Assembly: GCA_013398175.1 (NCBI GenBank)
Contig: VZRZ01005482.1
Coordinates: 78,028-142,027 of the forward strand
Length of the DNA stretch: 64,000 nt
Direction: 5' to 3'
Source: Climacteris rufus
Lineage: Eukaryota > Chordata > Aves > Passeriformes > Climacteridae
A program made the position numbers and the translations under genes. Below, in pieces: positions 24,801 to 34,800 of the stretch. Under the pieces are notes generated by a model, which saw nothing but the letters and a program-made list of their open reading frames with translations, was not told the origin of the DNA and searched no databases. How positions within the stretch are numbered: position 1 is the first letter of the stretch; every line of letters starts with the position of its first letter.

Positions 24801-26944
24801 AATTCCACTGCACATTGCAACCAAACATGGGATGTGTCACTTAAAGGAAACATTTCCCACATAATCAGTAGCACAAAATCTAAACCCCAAACCACCATCA
24901 CCTACACCAGCCAACATCCTGCTCTTGGCCTGGCCTCTATGGCACTTGTGTTGAAGGCAGCCTTTTAAGGTATCTCAGAAAAAGCCTTGAAGGCAATTTT
25001 TAAAACTTTACATCTAACCACATCACATAATGCATAAATGAAATCGTCATATTGAAATTCCCTCTTACTTATCACACCCCCTCCATCAAATCTGCCTAGC
25101 ATATGTAGTTGCTAATACCTTCTGAACCCTAAACCATCCACAAACCCCATTCTGATTCCCTGCCTTCCCAACAGTACAAATACAAGTGCTGTAGTAAGAC
25201 TGGCTGATTATTCTGTGTCTTGCAGGGCCGAAACCCGAACCCCAAAACCAGAGGAACAATACAGGAAGAGAAACCGGGATGAGCAAACAGTGACACATCA
25301 GCAGGACACTCCCCCTTCAAGATTGCAGCTGTGCACCTTTCAAAATCTGACACTGGGCACTGCCTTTTGCTTATTTCCCTTTTTCTGAACAAACGGGAAA
25401 TATAAATGAAAGATACAACATAATAGAAGGAGATTAGCTCAGGGCTGGGCATGATACTCTGAACAGCCAAAATTAACAACACAACAATATAAGGAAACAC
25501 TGTTCCTTAAATTAAGAAAAAAAGAAATATGGTTCTTCGGTAGATTCCAACTAGCAAGCGTAGCAAAAAAAGTGCTACTTCTTCCATTCTGCCATGCAAA
25601 ACAACGTTGAGAAATAAACTTGTTCAAGTACTACCTACAGCTGACAACAGCATGTATTTTATCTTACACAGAGCTGAGTACTCTAGAAAACTTATTACCG
25701 TCCTAGACAGAGAAATGTTATAAAAACAAAATAATTTATACTCTTCTAGGAGGAAGTGTAGACAAATTAATTGCACACATCTCAGACAGAAACATGGGGG
25801 AACTCCTGAACCTGGAGCCCTACACCTACACTCAGCAAGGAATCACCAGGGATGTTCGTGCACTTGAGTGCCTTCAAGTTCCTTGGTGCCTTGTTAAGCA
25901 AAATACAATTTAAATAACCTGGAGTGTAAATAACATGGAGTTAAGTGGAGTCTCCCTCTCTGGAGACGTTCCAAACCCACGTGGATGTGTAACCTGCTCT
26001 AGGTGAGCTGGCCTTGGCAAGGGGCTTGAACTAGATGATCTCCTGAGGTCCCTTCCAACCCTAACTATTCTAGGATTCTGTCATGATGGAGATGAGTGCT
26101 TGGTTCACTGAATCATAGAATGGTTTGGGTTGGTAGGGGACCTTGAAAATTATCTTGATCCAACCCTTATGCTGTGGGCAGGGACACCTTCCACTAAACC
26201 AAGTTACTCAGAGCCCCATCCAAATCCAAACTGGCCTTGAACACTTCCTGGGATGGGGCATCCACGACTTTCCTGGGCAACCTGTCCCAGTGCCTCACCA
26301 CCCTCACAGCCAAGAATTTATTCCTAATCTCTAAGCGAAACCTTCTCTCTTTCAGCTGGAACCCATTTCCCCTTGTCCTGTCACTACGGGCTCGTGTAAA
26401 CAGTGTCGCCCCATCAGCCTCGGGCACTGGAAGGCAGCACTGCCCAGCACTCACTTCGCGGGGACCCTGCAGCACGGGGGCTCCTCTACCTGTCTGTCAT
26501 AGTCGCGGTCCCACATGTCATTGATGGTGCAGCCGGCCCCCCGCATGAGCACGGCTCCCACGCCGAACAGGGACAGCATGCGCCAGTCCGGGAGGCAGCC
26601 GGGCGCGGCCGCCAGCCCGATGCTCCAGGTGCACGGCAGGTACAGCAGCCACGTCCCTGCGGGGAGATAAAACCCGCGGCCGGGCTCAGGGGGGAGCGGG
26701 AGGCCGCCGCGGGCCCGGGCTCTGCCCCTCCCCGCCGCGCTCACCGGCGGGCTGGTGCAGCCGCATGAGCCGCAGGTAGGGCTGCAGGGAGGCCGGCGCG
26801 GCGCGCACCAGCTCGGCCGCCGAGAAGCCGCGCGGGCTCGGGNNNNNNNNNNNNNNNNNNNNNNNNNNNNNNNNNNNNNNNNNNNNNNNNNNNNNNNNNN
26901 NNNNNNNNNNNNNNNNNNNNNNNNNNCAGCAGCACCGCCGCCAT
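18869..26944 (-). CDS. COQ2: 4-hydroxybenzoate polyprenyltransferase, mitochondrial (COQ2), 7 exons
   Basis: COQ2 attaches the polyprenyl tail to 4-hydroxybenzoate in coenzyme Q synthesis and is a UbiA-family enzyme of the mitochondrial inner membrane. Exons: 26745-26944 (contains N gap 26843-26926), 26490-26656, 23336-23457, 23038-23123, 22029-22162, 21416-21604, 18869-19024. All junctions after the gap are GT/AG and in frame, giving about 350 aa (human about 371-421). The two UbiA aspartate-rich motifs are intact: NDMWDRDYD at the end of exon 2, and YDTIYAHQ plus DKRDD across the exon 5/6 junction. Other family landmarks are LQPYLRLMRLHQP (exon 1), TWLLYLPCTWSIGLA (exon 2), ASRPLAAGDIS (exon 3), ITYPLMKRITYWPQ (exon 4) and NWGALLGWSAIKGSC (exon 5). 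The exon 1 N-terminus (MAAVLL...) would form the mitochondrial presequence, but most of it lies in the gap. Confidence 0.96.
23500..23612 (-). mobile_element. CR1 LINE 3' end, short (sense on -)
   Basis: Antisense CR1 tail text (GAATGGTTTGGCTTGTAATG, then ATCTAGTTCCAACCTCCCTG, then GACCAGGTTGTGCAGAGCCC). It lies in COQ2 intron 2, about 45 bp upstream of the exon 3 acceptor. Confidence 0.85.
24325..24583 (+). mobile_element. CR1 LINE 3' fragment (sense on +)
   Basis: CR1 terminal region in COQ2 intron 2, with GAGCACTGGAACAGGCTGGC, CCCTGGAGACATTCCAAACC and tail GATCCCTTCCAACCCCTAAC. It is antisense to COQ2. Confidence 0.87.
25940..26085 (+). mobile_element. CR1 LINE 3' end, short (sense on +)
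   Basis: GGAGACGTTCCAAACCCACG, then GGGGCTTGAACTAGATGATC, then GGTCCCTTCCAACCCTAAC. It lies in COQ2 intron 2, tail to tail with the next CR1 fragment. Confidence 0.85.
26108..26415 (-). mobile_element. CR1 LINE 3' fragment (sense on -)
   Basis: Antisense CR1 text from GAATCATAGAATGGTTTGGG to about CCCCTTGTCCTGTCACTACG. It ends about 75 bp below the exon 2 donor of COQ2 and lies tail to tail with the CR1 piece at 25940-26085, only about 22 bp apart. Confidence 0.9.
26843..26926. other. Assembly gap (84 N) inside COQ2 exon 1
   Basis: Run of N between codon 6 (MAAVLL) and the LQPYLRL part of exon 1, in very GC-rich sequence. The 84-nt length does not preserve the COQ2 frame: the true insert must be 2 modulo 3, so the number of N is an estimate rather than a measurement. 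Confidence 0.98.
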
Positions 26945-26996
26945 CTTGGCGCCGCGCGCTGCCGGCGGGAGGGGTCACGCGGCCCTGCGCATGCGC
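26937..26996 (-). promoter_or_regulatory. COQ2: COQ2 core promoter: YY1-like site at the ATG and NRF-1-like palindrome
   Basis: The start codon lies inside AAGATGGCGGC (26937-26947, minus strand), a match to the YY1 consensus found at many TATA-less start sites. About 40 bp upstream is the palindrome GCGCATGCGC (26987-26996), the classic NRF-1 core. NRF-1 commonly drives nuclear genes for mitochondrial proteins, which fits COQ2. The flanks are CpG-rich. Binding is inferred from sequence only. Confidence 0.65.
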
Positions 26997-27453
26997 GGTG
27001 CCCTCAGCTGCCCCGCGCCGGGGTGAGGGAGGTCGCGGTCCGCGTCAGCATCCGGTGCGTTGTCAGTGGTGGCCTCGTTCCCCGAAACAAAACGTGACCC
27101 TTCTTCGTAGGAGGCATCTCGCAGACCTCTCCACACTGTTCTGAATAAAAAACCTATTCATACTTCCTCTATGGTCTTTGGGTCTCGTCTCCTCGCTTAC
27201 CCGGTTTTCCCGCCATCTGTACGAGTGACCGAAATGCTGAGGGTTAATGGCTCGGAACAATCAGCGAGTTGCAAAAGCAGCGGGCGCTTGGCTGAGGCCA
27301 GGTTTGCATCCCCGAGCCGGAGGGGAGGAGGAGCGGCTTCGGAGCGTGCGGTGGGAAACCTCAGACCCGTATGAGAACCGCCCGGGTGGCCACAGCGAGC
27401 ACGCTGAAAGCGGTGAGACGGATGTGTCTTTACAACCAAACCGTGGGCCTGCT

Positions 27454-27891
27454 TGTAGCTAAAGCCAGGTACTGATGGGTGAAAGAAGCAATGGGAGGAA
27501 CCATAAACTGCAGAGCAATTCCACTAATTGACAGACTGTTGCTCACCCAAGGCCATGTTAAATTCCTGGACTTAGAGAAAAAGAGTAAAGATACAAAGAT
27601 ACAAATAAATAGGAGGGAGGCGGGTGCACATTAGGAAGGGATATGTATTAGGCGATTCGGGAAGTCTGTACCTCTCAAGTACCTCAGCCAAAGGGGAAAG
27701 AGAGAGGGAAATGCGGCCGGAAAATTAGGATAAAAATGGGGCTGCGTCCTTCAGCAATTTGAGAGACCTCATGGGAAATGCCCGTGGCTTCTCCCTTTAT
27801 TTGAAGTAAGTTACGGGACTCCTCTGTCTCCTTTTTGGACATAAAATTCTGGCATCATAAATTTTCTTGACACCACCTCTGCTTAGCTACA
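27454..27891 (+). mobile_element. Probable solo LTR of an endogenous retrovirus-like element
   Basis: The segment starts TGTAGCTAA and ends TTAGCTACA, giving TG...CA termini in a short inverted repeat. Inside is a GATAAAAAT box (27729-27737) followed by a CTCCCTTTATTTG stretch and a T-rich U5-like end, the order expected for U3-R-U5. No internal coding region follows, so it would be a solo LTR about 438 bp long. I could not find a clean target-site duplication, so the exact ends are uncertain. Confidence 0.5.
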
Positions 27892-30097
27892 GGGGAGGTA
27901 CCTGGGCATTCCCACCTGAACCAGACTGTACATTAACCCTTTGAACTTCATGTTTCAGGGTCTTCTCCCACCACTGATGGATCAAGACTGTGACCATCAC
28001 CCATCCAAATTGCAACAATCAAGTCTCCTCACTGGGTCCACGGGTGATGATATCTTTCCTCTCCACTATCACATCCTTTCTTTCTTTTGCTTATATATTT
28101 CCTTAAATGATATCGTTAAACTTATATTGTTGTCTTTCCGTAGGTAGTAACCCAAAAGGCGGCACACCTCCTTTCCATTGTTCTAAACTAAACCTGCTGT
28201 GTTTCTATAAACACCGATCATTCGGTGTCATTTCACTCCAAGCTGCCCCAAGGGATCTGTTAACAAGAGCCTCAGTTACCTCACCTTCAGGGGCTGGTCG
28301 TAACACCAACTTAAGAGTTATTGCACAAACCAGGGAGCAGAGGACAAAGCCATAAAAACTTTGCCTAGCATGGCATAGTTTCAGCGTTAAAATGTCCCCA
28401 GATTTGCTGCTGAAAGATTTCTTGGGAATTTCAGTGTCCCCATAGAGTATAATTTTTTTTGCATTACACACTTTCTTCAGCTTGAACGACTCACACAGCG
28501 GTAAAAAACAATGGAAACCGTTTTAAAGTATAATTTCCCAAGATGTTGACTACCAGGAAGAAGTGAAGTATGAATATGATGAAGAGGTGACTTTAATGTT
28601 TTGCCGTTTATTGTTTGAATGAGCACTGCTCCACAGCAATAAAATTATTTGCACAGGACCATAAAGGAAATAGTTGCTCAACTCTGATGAAGAGTAACCA
28701 ATAATATTTATCTGATCTTATCTCCATTTCACATTGACAGGGTCATCATGGGCTTTATTCAGATACAGACAAGTGCCTGAGGTGTGTTTGAATGGTGAGT
28801 CTTGCCTACAGCCTCTCTGCCTGCGCTGTCCGTAGGAACACAGAGGCTCTCATTGTCACCAGGTGGTTGTTCCTCTAGAGACACTGTTTGGGGTTTTTTT
28901 ATGTGTGATGTGGCAAGCAAACACTGGACTGTCTGCAGAAAATTTCTAAGGAGCCCATGGAAGTAAAGAAGAAAAGTAAACTTACTGCCACTGTATTCTT
29001 ATTCATGATATAGTGGCCTGGTTCTTCACTGAAAAATAATCTAGGGAGTAGCTCATTTCAGACTTTGAAAAATCACCAAAAGCTATTAAGACTTTACTGT
29101 CTTGTAGACAAACTCAAATCTAAGTTGATGGTCAAAATGCCTCTGGTTCTAAGAAGATTATCAGTTTCCCTATTTTCATGTACAACTAATGATCCCCTGT
29201 ACCAAAGTCTGATGCACCTTACTCCACCTTCCAGGACACGATTTACAGAAAATCCAGTGTGAGTAATCTGAGCTCAGAGTCAAAAAGGCCAAAGTGAATT
29301 GGAATGAATGTGAGATGTAACTATTCCTGTTCTCAAATAAGTATGCACACACATATTCAAGGTCTACCCCCCAAGGTTTGCAATATTCACAGAGTTAAAA
29401 AGGCCCCAGGGATAAGGGGGCAGGCATTGGCCCTGCAATGTTCATCTCTGTTTCAGACCATAGCTGTCCTGGAGTGCTGGGATCCAGCATCTTTCCAGTT
29501 CTCTGCACTTATGTCCCTCCTGCCCTGTTTGTATAGAGCTGACAGTAGCCATCAGCTTGATGTGCAACCCTTTGCAAAGAGAAAGATGTTTACTGAGCTG
29601 TGAATCAAAACTCTCCCCACCCTGCCACGAAGAACCGGGCTCCGAGAAGGAGACATGGTTGGCAGCAGCTGTCATTTGCATGCCCAAACATCTCTGTGCC
29701 CCTCCTGGTAGTTCCTGTGTGCCAGTCACCAGCACATTGTTGGATCTGAGTCAGACTGGGTGGAGGGCTTCTGAACTGGTGGTCAATCACAATTGAAACA
29801 CACCAACCTGCATATGATTTATTTCATTTTTGTGTACTTAGGTACTCTTGTTGATAACCAAACAAAGCACAGGTGACGTACGACCAAAAGAAAAGTAGGG
29901 AGTGTCCTGGTATCAGTATGTCAAAAAGAAGTCTTCAAAAATAGGAAGATTGCCAAAAGCTGGTATAAATCACTTTAATTAAAATCTTCAAATATAAAAC
30001 TCACAAGCATTGGAATAAACAAAACTCTTGGAAAAGTTCTAAAAAGAAGCTACCAGGCAAGTAATAGCTTTGATGTTTTAATTGTAACTTGCAATTT

Positions 30098-30118
30098 AAT
30101 AATAATAATAATAAATTA
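30098..30118. repeat. (AAT)n microsatellite
   Basis: About five AAT units, then an AT-rich stretch. Confidence 0.7.
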
Positions 30119-31811
30119 TTAACTTTATGCTGACGGTATGTAAGACTTTCCAGTCCATCTTACACATTCTTTCTTCTCTTATGGAATTTGGACAATGTAA
30201 ACAAACTCAGCCTTCTTCATTTCTGATCTGTGTTATCCCCTGATACATAATACTTCACAGAACACATCTGCTGTGTGGATGCACATGCTCCTTTGACACA
30301 CTGAACTCAAGTATAGCCTCTTTAGTGTGCAGGTTTTCATCACAGCTACAAAAGTACATGAGTTTTGAAAGTCCTCTCATTAAAAGAGGTTCCCTGCCCT
30401 GTGCTAAAAGCCCGTGTAGCTGGTAGCATCTTTTTAAAGCTTAAAAAGGGAAGTACAGTAGTGTGGGGTTGTTTTTCCCTGCTGTGCTCAAAATACCCTA
30501 AGGCGTTGAGAGTGGTGTGGGTTTCATATCTTCAGGAAAAGTAGATGCAAATAAATACGTGCAGGAGGCCACAGGTCCTGTCCAAGGCCTGCTGTTCCCC
30601 TAGGGACCAGCAGCCTGTGGCCAGAGGGAGAGGCCAGTGGCACAGCCAGCTGCAACAGGGTGTGCATGGGAAAGGCACAGCTGGGGAGAAAAACCACCAC
30701 CAACACAGATTTCTTGCAAAAAAGGCTGTTTTCCCACTGGAAGGATGTCAGCCTGGTTGGGCAGTTCTGTCCCAGGATGCTCTAAGGCCACTGATGTCCC
30801 TCTGATGGTTGAGGGGTGAGTGGTTTGCTCAGTCTCTTTACTGTCCCATTTCCTTGAAGACGAGAGAGACCTGAGTGCATTAGGGAATGTGGAACAGGGA
30901 GAGCTTCACCTGGGAATAGGTTCAGGGAAGTCCTTTCCCTCTGAGCTGGCTCCAGGGTGGTGAAGGTTTAGGAGTCACCAACTCTCTCAGCTCACTGAGC
31001 ACAGAAGGTTTTTGCCAGGCCACTGGTGGGCTCCTCTCCTTTCCCTGCAGGGATGAAGTTGGTGATGGCAGAAGTAGACCACCCTAAAGGAACAGCCTGC
31101 ATTTCCTGTCTCAAAAACTTGCCTTTGGAAAGCACATGGCCACAGCTCCATCTTGTGACTGAACTCTCCTAGCTTGAGAAAAATCTGTGGTGCTGCCACA
31201 AATCTGATGGAGGGCCTGGTTTCTCTGCAAGACCTTTCCCCCTGCAAGTACCCTGGCCTTGGTTTGCTTTACATGTCCACACTTTCCACTCCAAGATGCT
31301 CTCAGCAACCACAATTCCTTCTCAGGCTTCCCACATGATGCAGACAAAGTCACAGTTGTACAGCTCAGATAAAAACCCTGCTCATCCTTCTGAGGGCAAG
31401 CTTTTGAAGAAATTTCTTTAGGAGCTGTGCTTGCACAAATGAGAAGGAGAGGGGAGGCTGCAGTGCCTGGGCTGGCAGAGCCCTGAGCAGCGTGAGAACC
31501 TGATGTGGCTCCGTGTGTGGTGTGGAGAAGGGTTCCATGCTCAAGCACTGTGACTGGCTGGATCAAGAGCAAAACCAGCCCCTGCCTGGTCTTGCTCTAC
31601 CTGGATAATTCTGGAAGCTGAACAAGCATCTTTCAAGTACAAATTACCCAGTGAGGCGTCATGTCTTCCCCAACTCACAGTTTGTACTAGTGCTGACACA
31701 TTTGCATCCCTTACCAGAATTAAATCCTGTGGTAGAAATGTGAATTTCTAGGATTAAACTTCCCTGCTAGCCCAGTGCTTTACATTTATCCTAAGTGTGT
31801 GTATTAAACAC

Positions 31812-34800
31812 TTAAATGCAAGCAATAGCTTTGGCGTTTTTGATAACATAAAAGCCGTAGGAGAAGGCTGGAAGGCCAAGGAGGCTGCCAGGACCAAGGG
31901 GCTTTTCCATAAGCTCTGGCAGTGTTTTGTCATCCAGCATCCGTAGCATGTGGCCATTCAGCTCAATAGACCTGGAGAGGGACAGAGACAATGTTTGGGC
32001 AGCTGTGCTCTGTTTGCCATCAAGCACAAACAGCTCTGGGCCTGAGTGTAAACATTAACTCAGCCCAGAGCCAAACTAAACTTCCCTTGAGTGTGTGTAC
32101 ACACATACACACACAGAGACTTGTACATCACTCCCTCCACAAGGACTCCTTCAGAGTGGTAGCACAAGCACATTGAAAAGTACATGTTTCTTACTCTTCC
32201 AGTGAGGTCAACAGCAAAACAGGCTTTGAAAAGTACAAATTTTAATTGATTTTTCTCCTGCAAATATTAATGTTCTTCTATGCCCACAAAGAGATCCTTT
32301 GCCTGCAGACACATTAGGATAACAAGAAAAAAAACCCCAAAGCCTGAACACGTTGCTGTAAATCAGGAGCCAGCACCTGGGAAAGCAATATACCTGTGCT
32401 TGTGCGAAAGAAAAAGAATCTTAGCAGCTGGTCCAGAGCACTGAAGCCTGCTAGGAAAGAACTTCCCAATTAACATCAAGTAAGTGTCCTTGTAACTTAG
32501 CAAGCTTTCAGCAGCCTGAGTTTAGGAGACCTGATTTAACAAAAGTCAGCTCTTATTGAAAAAAAAAACACATGACTGAATGGTAACCTCTTCTTCCCCC
32601 TTGCAAATTGAACAAGGTGAGGTTTTAAAGACCATCTAACTCTGCTCACAGTCCTTTCCACAGGGACAGGAGGAACTGCAGGCTTACCTGGAGAGAATGT
32701 TCTCCTTGCCATGAGGCAGTAAGAGGTACTGATCCACGTGCTTGCTCGATAGGTAACTCGGTAGCTGCAAATGTTGGGTAACGTTGTAGAGGTTTAAGGC
32801 AAACAGCGTCACATCCCCTTCTCTGTACTTGGGGCTGCAAGGCAAGAGAAGATGCTGGTGGGGATCAGGAGAGAAAGAGGTTTCACAGAAACAGTGTGCA
32901 ATCCTGCGCTGTCTCAAACGGCGTTTGTTGGCCTGGGAGTGGCTGCGGGCTCAGTTTCTGGGCTATTTCGCCATTTCTGGAGGCTTACTTGAGGCTGTTT
33001 GTGCAGTGGAGGTAGACACGGAGCTTCCTCTTGTTGGCTCCTTCCAGGCCAACCTGCAGCACCCTGGTACCCACCAGCTTCTTGTAGAGCAGGGAGAGCC
33101 AGTAGTCCTGGGAAGCACAAAAACACATGGAAACACTGGTGTACATGCCAGGTACTCCACACAGTGCTTAACCTAACCTTCCTTTTGCTGGTCATTTCAG
33201 GGTTTTTTCCCCCACAGTTTTTTGCTTCATCAGGTTTTTCACCATATCTACTTAAATTCACACAAACACCATAGCTTAAGAGGAAGCCCTGCCTCCAAGC
33301 TGCAGAGCAGCTGTGTTTACAAGGTACCTTAGAGTCATTTTCCACTTCAGACGCAACCCTCTGAGCTCTGTCGGGTAGAGACTGTTTGCATTTTGGAAAC
33401 GCCCTTCTGCAGGGTACAGAGCACCTCAGGGCTGAATGCAGGGGTGTGAGCTGCCCTTCCTGCAGGAAAGCTTGTGCCTAAGGCCCAGGTGCAACACCAG
33501 GAAGAGGCTCCCAACAACTTTAACTCTTTTCACTAACACTGTGCTTTAGAACAGGACTGATTTCTGAACCCCAGTCATGAGTGCATCCTCTGACACCCCA
33601 GGATGATGCCTCAGAGCAGGGTGATGCCCAGAGCAGACTCCTTTTTTCCAGGTCTTTCCAGTCTTTCAGAGAGTTTCTCCCAGCTCATCTGTCTGTCTTT
33701 GAGGTTTTCCTAGAAGGAAAACTGTTGTGTTTCTCTTCTGACTCACCACTGGTCCAGGAAATTACTTTCCATATCAGTCTTCACACTGAACCCCTCTGCA
33801 AGGACATACAGTCTTTGGACACAGCTGTACTTCTTCATTTCTGTGCTAACTACACCTCATGGACCTGGGTTTGGATTTCCCTGCCTCTGAAGAATTATTG
33901 GCTTGATTAGCATCTGTACTGCCTGTAGGTGTGAAAAGAGGCACATAGTTTCAGTCCAAATTAAATATATTTTAAATGAGGGAATAAAAAGCCCAAAGCA
34001 ATAACCCTGACAATGCAGCCTCTGGCATAGGAACCAGCTGAACAAGCAAGATGGAAAATCCCTGTATGCTGGGTTTTCTTTCAGGCTGTCTCTATGACCA
34101 CCCATGAAAATCACAATTTGGAAGCAGAAAGATGAGAGGAAAGCTAAAAAGAAAGACATTATCCTCTCACCCCAAGTTAAGTGCTAGTACTACAAAGAAA
34201 CAGGCTGTATGTGCAAGAACAATGTAGAGTCCAAATAATGAAGTTTTGTCACAGCAGAATGTTATTTTCTAATAAATCAAATTAAACTGAATGTATGTTT
34301 CAATTTAATTATCTTTCAGCCACCACTGAGGGCTGAATATGCTCATGACCTACAAAATACTTGAGTCCTGACATCATGTTGGCCTCATTTCCACCTGGGA
34401 TATAATTTATTTTAATACCTCGTATCACTTCTGTTTAAAAACTACTCATCACTCAGCTGAGGAGTACTCAAACCAAAACAGGCCATCCAGAAAAGTCTTG
34501 TGAGCTCCAGAAGTATCTGCATACAAACCAGAGCATCGTGTCCCACAAATCAGTCTCTGCTGTGCTGAAGACTGGCTGCACCTCTGCAGTTGGAGTAAAT
34601 ATTTTGTGTGGGTATATATATTTATATGCAATACATTAACCCATAGAGAAACATGAAATGACTTTAGGCACAAGGATACCTGTGACCATCCAACACAAAA
34701 AAGATGTTGAAATAGCTGACCTGTCCCTCCACACCCAGCATGGCCTGTGCAGAGGAGCATTCAGGGGGAATTATTTACATACCGGCAAAGGCTCAAAGTT

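Larger units (their letters stand above)
22029..26656 (-). other. COQ2: COQ2 segment bearing both aspartate-rich substrate/Mg2+ motifs (exons 2-5)
   Basis: In UbiA prenyltransferases two Asp-rich motifs bind the polyprenyl diphosphate through Mg2+. Motif 1 (NDxxDxxxD) ends exon 2 at 26490. Motif 2 begins at the exon 5 end (YDTIYAHQ, 22029) and finishes in exon 6 (DKRDD, from 21604). Both keep their acidic residues, so the enzyme looks active. Intron 2 (23458-26489) is the longest, at about 3 kb, and has collected four CR1 pieces. Confidence 0.85.
27050..31811. other. Intergenic region between COQ2 promoter and HPSE 3' end
   Basis: CpG-rich promoter shoulder to about 27420, an LTR-like element at 27454-27891, and an (AAT)n tract near 30098-30118. 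The HPSE 3' UTR must begin at 31811 and extend left, but no poly(A) signal close to the stop is clear; the AATAAA at 29818-29823 (minus) would imply a 2-kb UTR. No gene was recognised. Confidence 0.5.

Noticed and set aside
27060..27200. Possible LTR end (AATAAA at about 27143 followed by T/C-rich sequence) near the COQ2 promoter
   Set aside because: No paired terminus or U3-like part could be found; the sequence fits a CpG-rich promoter shoulder equally well.
31111..31572. 153-codon open frame on - just downstream of HPSE
   Set aside because: No homology recognised; it lies beyond the HPSE stop codon, in 3' UTR or flank.
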